The notes under the pieces: generated by a model
What the model saw: the letters and a program-made list of their open reading frames with translations, nothing else
What the model was told of the DNA's origin: nothing
Databases searched by the model: none
Source: Xylanibacter ruminicola
GTDB taxonomy: Bacteria; Bacteroidota; Bacteroidia; Bacteroidales; Bacteroidaceae
Assembly (NCBI RefSeq): GCF_900142525.1
Contig: NZ_FRBD01000005.1
Span: forward strand, 1-64,000
Length of the DNA stretch: 64,000 bases
Direction of reading: 5' to 3'
Shown: piece after piece, positions 13,600 to 22,208 of the stretch
Numbering within the stretch: position 1 is the stretch's first letter
How the letters are laid out: the number at the start of each line of letters is the position of its first letter
Program-made: the position numbers and the translations under genes

Positions 13600-14577
13600 A
13601 TGTCTATGAAGGAAAACTATTTTGCGGACAAAAACCGCTATGACAATGGGATGGAATTTGAACGTTGCGGACGTTCGGGTGTGTTGCTGCCAAAGGTGAG
13701 CCTGGGATTCTGGCATAATTTTGGTAGTGTGGATCCATACGAGCGCAGCAGAGAGATAACACATTATGCATTCGACCATGGTATCACCCACTTCGACCTG
13801 GCAAATAATTACGGACCCGTTTACGGGTCGGCCGAAGAGACCATGGGGCGACTGATGGACGAGGACTTCCGTCCATATCGCGACGAATTGTTTATATCGA
13901 GCAAGGCCGGATACGATATGTGGCCTGGACCTTACGGCAACTGGGGATCGAGAAAATACCTGATGGCTAGCTTGGACCAGAGCTTGAAGCGCATGAAGAT
14001 AGACTATGTTGACCTGTTCTACAGTCATCGTTACGACCCTGAGACACCATTGGAGGAAACTCTTCAGGCGTTGGTAGATATCGTACGTCAGGGTAAGGCA
14101 CTCTATGTAGGTATCTCGAATTGGCCGCTGGATCCGCTGAAGTTCGGTTATGAGTATCTGAAGGCCCACGATGTGCCCCTGCTGATTTATCAGGGACGAC
14201 TGAATATGCTGGATCGCAAACCGCAGGAGACGGGAATCCTGGATTTCTGCGCCGAAAAGGGTGTGGGCTTTATCGCTTTCTCGCCATTGGCACAGGGATT
14301 GTTGACCGACCGCTATCTGCATGGTATACCGGCTGACTCGCGTATGTCGAAGGGCAAATTCCTGCGTGAGGAGATGCTGACACCCGAGCTGCTGGCCAAG
14401 TTGCAGGCGTATAATCAGGTGGCAGAGAGTCGCAGAGAAACCCTTGCTGAGATGGCACTGGCGTGGATTCTACACCAAAAGGGCGTGACATCTGTACTGG
14501 TAGGTGCCAGCTCGACGGCCCAGTTGGAGAAGAATCTTCGTTGTGTAAATGCGGCTCCATTTGAGGGGCAAATATAA
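13600..14577 (+). CDS. Aldo/keto reductase
   Basis: A 325-aa NAD(P)H-dependent reductase of the AKR superfamily, closest in motifs to YghZ/L-glyceraldehyde 3-phosphate reductase types: DLANNYGPVYGSAEE (Asp/Tyr), SSKAGYDMWPGPYG (Lys) and YSHRYDPETPLEET (His). It is cytoplasmic. The ATG at 13600 is chosen because upstream in-frame starts overlap the -7 box. As first gene of the rhamnose locus it may reduce a sugar aldehyde such as lactaldehyde or a rhamnose-derived intermediate; this is inference from position. The acetylesterase gene follows after 9 bases. Confidence 0.85.
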   Translation: MSMKENYFADKNRYDNGMEFERCGRSGVLLPKVSLGFWHNFGSVDPYERSREITHYAFDHGITHFDLANNYGPVYGSAEETMGRLMDEDFRPYRDELFISSKAGYDMWPGPYGNWGSRKYLMASLDQSLKRMKIDYVDLFYSHRYDPETPLEETLQALVDIVRQGKALYVGISNWPLDPLKFGYEYLKAHDVPLLIYQGRLNMLDRKPQETGILDFCAEKGVGFIAFSPLAQGLLTDRYLHGIPADSRMSKGKFLREEMLTPELLAKLQAYNQVAESRRETLAEMALAWILHQKGVTSVLVGASSTAQLEKNLRCVNAAPFEGQI

Positions 14578-14586
14578 TAGGTAGAA

Positions 14587-16200
14587 ATGAAAAGACTGAT
14601 ATTTTTATTATTGGCAGCCTCGGTACTGACTGCACAGGCTCAGGTGGCCGAAGCGCCAAAAGACGTGAACGGTGTTATAGATAATACCCCCGACAGTATA
14701 GCCAAAGCAATGACGGCACGACCTGTTCCGGGATCGAGCAGAGTGGGTCACAACCCTGTGTTGTTCTTGATAGGAAATTCAACTATGCGTACCGGTACCA
14801 TGGGAAATGGAAATAACGGTCAGTGGGGCTGGGGATATTACGCCCATGAGTATTTTGACCCTGCAAAGATAACGGTTGAGAATCAGGCGCTTGGAGGTAT
14901 GAGCAGTCGTACCTTTTATAATAAGCTGTGGCAGCCTGTCAAACAGGCCATCCGTCCAGGCGACTGGGTGATTATTTCTATAGGTCATAACGACAACGGC
15001 CCCTACGACGAGGGGCGAGCCAGAGCCAGTATTCCTGGTGTAGGTGATGAGACACTCAACGTAACCATCAAAGAGACCGGTGAGCAAGAGACCGTTTATA
15101 CCTATGGCGGTTATATGCGCAAGTATATCAACGATGTGAGGGAGCAGGGCGGTAACCCGATACTGATGTCGCTCACACCGCGTAATGCCTACGATGAGAA
15201 TGGCAAGATAATACGCAAGCCACATACTCTGTGGCTGATGAAGGTAGCTGCTGAGGAGGGTGTGCCGTTTATCGATCTGAATGAGATATCAGGACAGAAA
15301 CTGGATAGCTATGGTGCATGGAAGACGGATTACCACTTTTTCCTTGATAAGATTCACACCAGCCGTTTCGGCGCTATGATGAATGCCCGTTCGGCAGCCG
15401 AGGGGCTGATGGCGAGTCATAACCCCGCGCTGAATCCGCTGAAAGCCATGATGCGGAATGTGGAGCCATCTACGTGGCAGGCCGACCGTACCGGGGGCAA
15501 GCCTGTGGTGTTTTTTACCGGCGACAGTACCGTTAAGAACGAGGATAAAGACAAAGACGGTATGTGGGGCTGGGGAGCTGTGGCTAACACCGTATTCGAC
15601 GAGAGCAAGATAAGCATTGTGAATGCAGCCATGGCTGGTCGCAGCTGCCGAAGCTATCTGAACGAGGGCCGTTGGGAGAAGGTTTACAACTCGTTGCAGC
15701 CGGGTGACTTTGTGCTGATACAGTTCGGACATAATGACATAAGTCCGATTGAAAAGCCCAAATATCGCGGTGCTATTGCCACAGCCGATGATACTTGTCA
15801 TGTGTATCAGTTGGATAAGGGCGGCTACGAGGTGGTATACTCGTTTGGTTGGTATTTGAAGAAGTTTATTCAGGACGTTCGCGAGAAGGGGGCAACACCT
15901 GTTCTGGTTTCGCTAACCCCAAGAAACGAGTGGGAAAACGGCAAGATTGAGCGCCGCAACGATTCGTATGGCAAGTGGTATCGCCAAGTGGTGAAGAAAA
16001 CGGGTGTGGAGTTTGTGGATCTGCATAACCTGGCAGCCGACTATCTGGACAAGAAGTGCGGCAGCAAGGCCAAGGCAGAGAAGTATTATAAGCGCGACCA
16101 TACCCATACATCGCTGCTTGGAGCCAAGACCAACGCCAAGTGTGTGGCCCAAGGGCTGAGAGCCAATAAGAGTGCATTAGCAAACTATTTGAAGAAATAA
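14587..16200 (+). CDS. Tandem-domain rhamnogalacturonan acetylesterase (SGNH x2)
   Basis: A 537-aa secreted protein with signal peptide (1-18) and two SGNH hydrolase domains of the rhamnogalacturonan acetylesterase kind. Domain 1 has GNST (63-66, Asn in place of the usual Asp), GHND near 133 and DKIH (254-257). Domain 2 has GDST (312-315), GHND and DHTH near the end. Both keep the nucleophile Ser, so both may be active. The enzyme would remove acetyl esters from the GalA residues of rhamnogalacturonan so that backbone hydrolases can act. It lies between the reductase and rhaM genes on one transcript. Confidence 0.85.
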   Translation: MKRLIFLLLAASVLTAQAQVAEAPKDVNGVIDNTPDSIAKAMTARPVPGSSRVGHNPVLFLIGNSTMRTGTMGNGNNGQWGWGYYAHEYFDPAKITVENQALGGMSSRTFYNKLWQPVKQAIRPGDWVIISIGHNDNGPYDEGRARASIPGVGDETLNVTIKETGEQETVYTYGGYMRKYINDVREQGGNPILMSLTPRNAYDENGKIIRKPHTLWLMKVAAEEGVPFIDLNEISGQKLDSYGAWKTDYHFFLDKIHTSRFGAMMNARSAAEGLMASHNPALNPLKAMMRNVEPSTWQADRTGGKPVVFFTGDSTVKNEDKDKDGMWGWGAVANTVFDESKISIVNAAMAGRSCRSYLNEGRWEKVYNSLQPGDFVLIQFGHNDISPIEKPKYRGAIATADDTCHVYQLDKGGYEVVYSFGWYLKKFIQDVREKGATPVLVSLTPRNEWENGKIERRNDSYGKWYRQVVKKTGVEFVDLHNLAADYLDKKCGSKAKAEKYYKRDHTHTSLLGAKTNAKCVAQGLRANKSALANYLKK

Positions 16201-16213
16201 TAACTTAAAAACG

Positions 16214-16531
16214 ATGAAGAGATTTGCATTTAAGATGCAACTGAAACCCGGTTGCGAGAAAGAATACGAGAAGCGTCATGCAGCCATCTGGCCAGAGCTG
16301 GTTAAGATGATTAAGGATGGGGGCGTGAGCAACTACAGCATCTACTGGGACAAGGAAACCAATATTCTGTTTGGTTATCAGGAGTGTGAGGGCGAAGGAA
16401 ATTCGCAGGATACCGAGAACGTAGATCCGATCACCCAGAAATGGTGGGACATGATGGCCGACATCATGGATGTGAACCCTGATAACTCGCCTGTAACCAT
16501 ACCGCTTCAGGAGGTGTTCCATCTTGATTGA
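16214..16531 (+). CDS. rhaM: L-rhamnose mutarotase
   Basis: A 105-aa enzyme interconverting alpha- and beta-L-rhamnose. The family catalytic residues Tyr18 and His22 sit in EYEKRHAAIWPEL, and the body matches RhaM in length and order (GVSNYSIYWD, WWDMMADIMD). It feeds the isomerase with the right anomer. It starts 13 bases after the esterase gene and its stop lies one base before the next ATG. Confidence 0.92.
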   Translation: MKRFAFKMQLKPGCEKEYEKRHAAIWPELVKMIKDGGVSNYSIYWDKETNILFGYQECEGEGNSQDTENVDPITQKWWDMMADIMDVNPDNSPVTIPLQEVFHLD

Positions 16532-16532
16532 T

Positions 16533-19226
16533 ATGAGACGATTGTTGTTAAGCTGTTGGCTGATGTCGGCACTATCGGTGTTGGCACAACAGCATATTGA
16601 CCTGAGTGGCGAGTGGCAGTTCCGTAGCGAGCGCGAGAGTGGGGTGGTGAAACTGCCCGGCTCGATGCTGACTAACGGCAAGGGCGACCAAGTGACGGTG
16701 GACACCAAGTGGACGGGTTCTCTCTACGACTCCAGCTTCTATTTCAACCCCTATATGGCTAAGTATCGCAAGGCCGGCGAGATGAAGTTCCCCTTCTTCT
16801 TGACGCCCCATCGCCATTATGTGGGCAATGCTTGGTATGAGCGCACGGTGATGGTGCCCAAGGCATGGAAGAAAAAGCAGGTAACGCTGTATCTGGAGCG
16901 CCCGCATATTGAAACTACGGTTTATGTGAACAACCATGAGGTGGGGCACCAGATGTCGCTCTCGGTGCCGCATGCTTACGATATTACACCTTATATAATA
17001 TATGGAAAGGAAAACCAGATACGCATACAGGTGTATAACGGTATCGAAAACGTGTGCGTGGGACAGGATTCGCATAGCGTGACCGACCAGACACAAGGTA
17101 ACTGGAACGGTATCGTAGGGCGCATAGAGTTGCAACAAGGGCCGGTCATCTGGCGCAAACGTGTGGTGCCTCATTTGGACAACCATACCGTTGACATCAT
17201 CATCAACGAGGCTACATACCATTTGCCATTAGGAGCCGATACGCTGCTGTGGGATGAGTTCCACCCGCAGCTTTACACGCGTACCGTTAAATATAAGGGT
17301 ATGCCTGTATGTGTGACCTTTGGTTTGCGAACCATTGGTGTAGAGGGTAGCAAGATTCTCGTTAATAACCATCAGGTATGGATGCGAGGTACGGTGGGCA
17401 ACTGCTGTTTCCCCGAGACGGGCTATCCCCCTACCGATGAGGCTTCGTGGGAGCGTGTGTTGGTCAAGTGTAAGGAATACGGTATCAATCACATCCGCTT
17501 CCACTCTTATTGTCCGCCTGAAGCAGCCTTTAATGTGGCCGACCGCTTGGGCATCTATTTCCAGATAGAGGGCCCGTCGTGGCCTAATCATGGGGTGAAG
17601 CTACGTAGCGGTATGGCTATCGACCAATATCTGCTGGACGAAGGTCGCCGTATGATAGACACCTACGGTCATCATCCATCGTTCTGCATGATGGCTGCGG
17701 GCAATGAGCCAGCCGGCAACTGGGTGGCATATTGCAACGACTGGGTGAAGCAGATGAAAGCCTACGACCCTACGCGTATTTATTGCGGCGCATCGGTAGG
17801 TGGCGGTTGGGCTTGGGACGATGGCTCGGAATATCATGTGAAAGCTGGCGCCCGCGGCTTGGATTGGGATAAGCATGCCCCCCATAGTGATGACGACTAC
17901 TATCAGCAGTTGCTCTATCCGCGTAACTATAAGGGTAGCGAGCCTAATCACGCCCCCATCATCGCCCACGAACAGGGACAATGGTGTGCATTTCCTGATT
18001 TTAAAGAGATATCACAATATACAGGTGCCTATAAGCCGGGCAATTTTGAGATATTCAGCGACTTGCTCCGTGATAACGGAATGGCATCACAGGCAGAGAA
18101 GTTTCTAATGGCCAGTGGACATCTGCAGGTTTTGGCCTATAAATATGAGATAGAGCGCAACCTGCGTACTAAGGATTATGCCGGTTTCCAGCTGTTGGGC
18201 CTTAACGATTATTCGGGGCAGGGTACGGCCTTAGTAGGTGTGCTGAATGTGCATTGGAATGAAAAGGGCTACTGCACCAGCGATGAGTGGAAGCAGTTCT
18301 GTGCCCCAGTAGTGCCTCTGGCCAAGTTCCCCAAGTTTGTGTATACAAACCATGAGACGTTGCAGGTGCCGGTAGAGGTTTATAATGCTTCGGAAAGCGA
18401 ACTGGACGATGCACGGGTGACATGGAGGATAGCTGAGCACACAGGAACCTTTCCTGTAAGTTCCATTCAGCTGGGTAAGAATACCGAATTAGGAACAGTA
18501 AGCCTTTCGCTGGCCCAATATGAAAAACCCACGAAGCTGACACTGGAAGTGGCTATTGGCGGTAAGGCCTTCAACCATTGGGATTTCTGGGTGTATCCCC
18601 AGCAGCCTGCAGTTGCAGCAAAAGTGTATGAAACAGATACGTTGGATGCCAAGGCGCTGAAGGTGCTGGAAGATGGTGGCGACGTGCTGTTGACGGCCGC
18701 AGGAAAGATTCGTTATGGAAACGACGTGAAGCATACCTTTCTGCCCGTATTCTGGAATACCTCGTGGTTCAAGATGCGCCCGCCGCATACAACGGGTGCT
18801 TATATCCAGAACACCCATCCTGTGTTCCGCGATTTTCCAACCGACGATTGGCAGAACCTGAATTGGTGGGAGCTGACGAATAGAGCCCAGGTGATGAATC
18901 TGGCTGAATTCCCCCACGACTATCAGCCCATCGTTCAGCCTATAGATACATGGCACGTTTCGCGTAAACTGGGAATGCTGATTGAAGCCCGTGTGCTGAA
19001 TGGGCGATTGCTGATGACGACGATGGACATCAGCAGTAGTCTGGAACATCGCCCAGTGGCTCGCCAACTGCGATACAGCATCATGAAGTACATGGCATCG
19101 GCCGACTTCAAGCCTGCCATCAGCCTTGAAGCTGATGTGATCAGACATCTGTTTGAGCAGGATGCACCACGTGTGGATATGTTTACTAAAGAGAGCCCTG
19201 ACGAGCTGAAACCGAAAGTGATGTGA
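16533..19226 (+). CDS. Glycoside hydrolase family 2 enzyme
   Basis: A secreted 897-aa enzyme. The ATG at 16533 gives a signal peptide (MRRLLLSCWLMSALSVLAQ); the TTG at 16524 overlaps rhaM and is less likely. Domains in order: sugar-binding jelly roll (about 20-200), immunoglobulin-like domain, TIM barrel with acid/base Glu392 (AAGNEP) and nucleophile Glu480 (IIAHEQGQW), and C-terminal beta domains. GH2 members cleave beta-galactosides, beta-glucuronides or related links; in this locus a role in rhamnogalacturonan side chains or unsaturated oligosaccharides is likely but unproven. A hairpin follows the gene. Confidence 0.85.
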   Translation: MRRLLLSCWLMSALSVLAQQHIDLSGEWQFRSERESGVVKLPGSMLTNGKGDQVTVDTKWTGSLYDSSFYFNPYMAKYRKAGEMKFPFFLTPHRHYVGNAWYERTVMVPKAWKKKQVTLYLERPHIETTVYVNNHEVGHQMSLSVPHAYDITPYIIYGKENQIRIQVYNGIENVCVGQDSHSVTDQTQGNWNGIVGRIELQQGPVIWRKRVVPHLDNHTVDIIINEATYHLPLGADTLLWDEFHPQLYTRTVKYKGMPVCVTFGLRTIGVEGSKILVNNHQVWMRGTVGNCCFPETGYPPTDEASWERVLVKCKEYGINHIRFHSYCPPEAAFNVADRLGIYFQIEGPSWPNHGVKLRSGMAIDQYLLDEGRRMIDTYGHHPSFCMMAAGNEPAGNWVAYCNDWVKQMKAYDPTRIYCGASVGGGWAWDDGSEYHVKAGARGLDWDKHAPHSDDDYYQQLLYPRNYKGSEPNHAPIIAHEQGQWCAFPDFKEISQYTGAYKPGNFEIFSDLLRDNGMASQAEKFLMASGHLQVLAYKYEIERNLRTKDYAGFQLLGLNDYSGQGTALVGVLNVHWNEKGYCTSDEWKQFCAPVVPLAKFPKFVYTNHETLQVPVEVYNASESELDDARVTWRIAEHTGTFPVSSIQLGKNTELGTVSLSLAQYEKPTKLTLEVAIGGKAFNHWDFWVYPQQPAVAAKVYETDTLDAKALKVLEDGGDVLLTAAGKIRYGNDVKHTFLPVFWNTSWFKMRPPHTTGAYIQNTHPVFRDFPTDDWQNLNWWELTNRAQVMNLAEFPHDYQPIVQPIDTWHVSRKLGMLIEARVLNGRLLMTTMDISSSLEHRPVARQLRYSIMKYMASADFKPAISLEADVIRHLFEQDAPRVDMFTKESPDELKPKVM

Positions 19227-19235
19227 TAAAAAATA

Positions 19236-19276
19236 GGTGAGAAATCGTAAATATCGTACGATTTCTTACCTTTTCG
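19236..19276 (+). terminator. Hairpin between the GH2 and GH28 genes
   Basis: GGTGAGAAATCGTA (19236-19249) pairs with TACGATTTCTTACC (19257-19270) with one G-T pair, then TTTTC. It would terminate or stabilise the upstream message. Confidence 0.65.
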
Positions 19277-19310
19277 GACAATTTTTATCGTTATATATAG
19301 AAAATAATAG

Positions 19311-19318
19311 TAATTTTG
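19311..19318 (+). promoter_or_regulatory. -7 element of the GH28-rha operon
   Basis: TAATTTTG, 45 bases before the GH28 start, downstream of the hairpin at 19236; marks a second transcription unit. Confidence 0.5.
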
Positions 19319-19363
19319 TGCGCAGTTAAAACAAATTACTGATATAAAGAATATAAACGAGTC

Positions 19364-20683
19364 ATGAGAAGATTTTTTGTGCTGTTTTTATCGGTGGCAA
19401 TGGCTATGTCAGGAGTTGCCAGACCGAAAAAGAAAGCTGTAGTAGATGTATGGCCAGACAATTCGGTAATGGATGCCTGGTTCAAGGATACAACGAAGGT
19501 GGATGTGGCCAAGTTGGGTAAGCAGTATGTGATAACCGATTACGGCGTGAAGAACGATTCGACCATCGTGCAGACGGCAGCTATCCAGCGTGTGATAGAC
19601 CGTGCTGCTCAGGATGGCGGTGGTGTGGTGGTGATTCCAGAAGGGACCTACATGACGGGTGCCATCTTCTTTAAGCAGGGTACACATCTGCATGTCATCG
19701 GCCGTCTGAAAGGTTCAGACCGTATAGCCGATTTCCCCATCATGCTGACACGTATTGAGGGTGAAACCTGTAACTATTTCCCCGCTTTGGTGAATGCCGA
19801 TGGGGTGGATGGATTCAGTATCAGCGGTAAAGGCACTATCGATGGTAACGGACTGAACTTCTGGCAGGAGTTCTGGATTCGCCGTAAGTGGAACCCGCAG
19901 TGCACCAATAAGGATGCGCAGCGCCCACGACTGACGTATATCTCGAATTCAAAGAACGTTACCATTCAGGATGTGCATCTCGTCAATTCGCCATTTTGGA
20001 CCAATCATGTCTATAAGAGCAATCATGTGCGCTATCTGGATTGCTATATCTTTGCTCCAACCGAGAAAATCTGGGCTCCCGACCCCAAGCGTGGCGCCCC
20101 CTCGTCGGATGCCATCGACATCGACGCTTGTAGCGATGTGCTCATCAACGGCTGTTTTATGCATGTGAACGATGATGCGGTGGTGCTGAAAGGTGGTAAG
20201 GGCACTTGGGCCGACAAAGACGAGACGAATGGTAATTGTGAGCGCATATTGATCCAGAACTGCCGATACGGTAAGGTGCATGGCTGTCTGACCTTAGGCT
20301 CGGAATCGCTGCACGATAGGAATATCATTCTGCGTAACTGTTATTCGGAACGTGCCGACCGCGTGTTGTGGCTGAAGATGAGACCAGATACACCTCAGCA
20401 TTACGAATATGTGTTGGTAGAGAACATAACGGGCCACTGTAAGCGTTTCCTCTTTATCCATCCATGGACGCAGTTCTTTAAACCTGAACAGCGAGAAGAT
20501 ATGCCTGTTTCCAGATGTAACAACATCATGATGCGTAACATTCAGGTAGATGCCGAGACACAGTACGACGTGAAGACATCGGATAAGTATGAGCTGACAG
20601 ACTTCATTATCGACGGAAAACCATTAACATTTGGCAAGAACCCCATATCAAACGAACAATTACAACATATAGTTTATGAATAA
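19364..20683 (+). CDS. Glycoside hydrolase family 28 (polygalacturonase/rhamnogalacturonan hydrolase)
   Basis: A 439-aa exported parallel beta-helix enzyme with a signal peptide (1-19). GH28 catalytic carboxylates are seen in SSDAID (247-252) and VNDDAV (268-273), followed by GKVHGCLTLGSES (303-315). The start of the helix domain (ITDYGVKNDSTIVQTAAIQ) is typical. The family cleaves links at GalA in pectin; the rhamnose genes around it favour rhamnogalacturonan or an exo-acting variant releasing GalA. The end overlaps rhaB by 8 bases, tying enzyme and sugar catabolism to one transcript. Confidence 0.88.
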   Translation: MRRFFVLFLSVAMAMSGVARPKKKAVVDVWPDNSVMDAWFKDTTKVDVAKLGKQYVITDYGVKNDSTIVQTAAIQRVIDRAAQDGGGVVVIPEGTYMTGAIFFKQGTHLHVIGRLKGSDRIADFPIMLTRIEGETCNYFPALVNADGVDGFSISGKGTIDGNGLNFWQEFWIRRKWNPQCTNKDAQRPRLTYISNSKNVTIQDVHLVNSPFWTNHVYKSNHVRYLDCYIFAPTEKIWAPDPKRGAPSSDAIDIDACSDVLINGCFMHVNDDAVVLKGGKGTWADKDETNGNCERILIQNCRYGKVHGCLTLGSESLHDRNIILRNCYSERADRVLWLKMRPDTPQHYEYVLVENITGHCKRFLFIHPWTQFFKPEQREDMPVSRCNNIMMRNIQVDAETQYDVKTSDKYELTDFIIDGKPLTFGKNPISNEQLQHIVYE

Positions 20684-22193
20684 TAACGGAGAATATTATT
20701 TTGCAGTAGATTTAGGAGCTACAAGCGGAAGAACCATTATAGGCAGGATTGCCGACAATAAATTTGAGCTGGAGGAGATAACACGTTTCCCCAATAATCT
20801 GATTGTGCAGGGCGGTCACTACTACTGGGATATCTTTGCACTTTACTTTGAAATCATCAAAGGTCTGAAAGAGGTGGCCCGTCGAGGGTTGAAGATAACC
20901 TCGATTGGTATCGACACCTGGGGCGTGGATTTCGTGTTCATCGGTGATGATAATGCCATTCTCCGCAACCCCCGTGCATACCGTGACCCCGTCACCTTTG
21001 AGGCCATGGATGATTATCTGAAGAATGTCTTTTCGAAGAAAGACGTATATAACGTGACAGGTATACAGTTTATGTTCTTCAACTCCTTGTTCCAGCTCTA
21101 CGCCATGAGGAAGGAGGATAACAGCGCGTTTAACCACGCCAAGAAAATACTGTTTGTACCCGATGCACTGAGTTGGATGCTTACTGGCGAGGAGGTGTGT
21201 GAATATACCATCGCATCGACATCGCAGCTGCTCGACCCACGTACCAAGCAACTTGATGAACAGTTGCTGGCATCGTTAGGGCTCGACCGCTCCAAGTTCG
21301 GACGTATGGTGATGCCTGGAACACAGATAGGTGTGCTGACTAAGGAAGTGCAGGAACTTACCGGACTTGGAGCTGTGCCTGTTATTGCTGTGGCAGGTCA
21401 CGATACAGGTTCGGCAGTGGCTGCCGTGCCTGCTAAGAACGAGCATTTTGCTTATCTGTCGAGTGGTACATGGAGCCTGATGGGTATCGAGACCAAGGAT
21501 GCCATCATTAACGACCTGAGCTATGAGCGCAACTTTACCAACGAGGGTGGTGTAGAGGGGACAACGCGATTCCTGAAGAATATCTGTGGCATGTGGCTCT
21601 ACGAGCGTTGCCGATTAGAGTGGCCCGAGGAGGTTCGAAAGTTGTCGCACCCCGAGCTGCAAGGTTCGGCCATGCAGGTAGAGGCATTTCGCTCTATTAT
21701 CAATCCCGACGACCAAGTGTTTGCATCGCCAACATCAATGATTGGTGCCATCCAACAGTATTGTCGTGAAACCAATCAGCCCGTGCCTGAGACACCCGCC
21801 GAAATCTGCCGTTGTATCTTTGACTCGTTAGCTCTGCGCTATCGTCAGGTGTTCGGATGGCTACAGGAGTTCTTGGACAAGCCAAGTAGCGGAGCTGAAC
21901 GCTCATCATTTAATCTGGATGTGCTGCACGTAATTGGCGGTGGTAGCCTGAATAAATATCTGAACCAGTTTACTGCCAATGCCACTGGTGCTACCGTATT
22001 AGCTGGTCCGCAGGAAGGTACCGCCATCGGCAACATCATGCTGCAAGCCAAGGCTGCCGGTATGGTTAAAGATATATGGGAGATGCGCCGCATCATTGCC
22101 AATAGTCTTGATCTGGTGAAATATGAGCCTACCGATAAGGCTATATGGGATGAGGCTTATGAGAAATATTTGAGAATAACTGATAATAAATAA
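20676..22193 (+). CDS. rhaB: L-rhamnulokinase
   Basis: A 505-aa FGGY-family kinase that phosphorylates L-rhamnulose at C1 with ATP. Visible features: the N-terminal phosphate loop FAVDLGATSGRTIIG, GIDTWGVDF with the probable catalytic Asp, the GHDTGSAVAAVP adenine/phosphate segment and SSGTWSLMG. Length and motifs match RhaB. It overlaps the GH28 gene by 8 bases and is followed after 15 bases by the isomerase gene. Confidence 0.93.
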   Translation: MNNNGEYYFAVDLGATSGRTIIGRIADNKFELEEITRFPNNLIVQGGHYYWDIFALYFEIIKGLKEVARRGLKITSIGIDTWGVDFVFIGDDNAILRNPRAYRDPVTFEAMDDYLKNVFSKKDVYNVTGIQFMFFNSLFQLYAMRKEDNSAFNHAKKILFVPDALSWMLTGEEVCEYTIASTSQLLDPRTKQLDEQLLASLGLDRSKFGRMVMPGTQIGVLTKEVQELTGLGAVPVIAVAGHDTGSAVAAVPAKNEHFAYLSSGTWSLMGIETKDAIINDLSYERNFTNEGGVEGTTRFLKNICGMWLYERCRLEWPEEVRKLSHPELQGSAMQVEAFRSIINPDDQVFASPTSMIGAIQQYCRETNQPVPETPAEICRCIFDSLALRYRQVFGWLQEFLDKPSSGAERSSFNLDVLHVIGGGSLNKYLNQFTANATGATVLAGPQEGTAIGNIMLQAKAAGMVKDIWEMRRIIANSLDLVKYEPTDKAIWDEAYEKYLRITDNK

Positions 22194-22208
22194 GAAATAA
22201 ACAAAATT

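Noticed and set aside
13600..14577. Aldo/keto reductase as a modifying enzyme for the Gly-Gly peptides
   Set aside because: A strong terminator (13456-13499) and a new promoter separate it from the peptide genes, and it is linked to the rhamnose locus.
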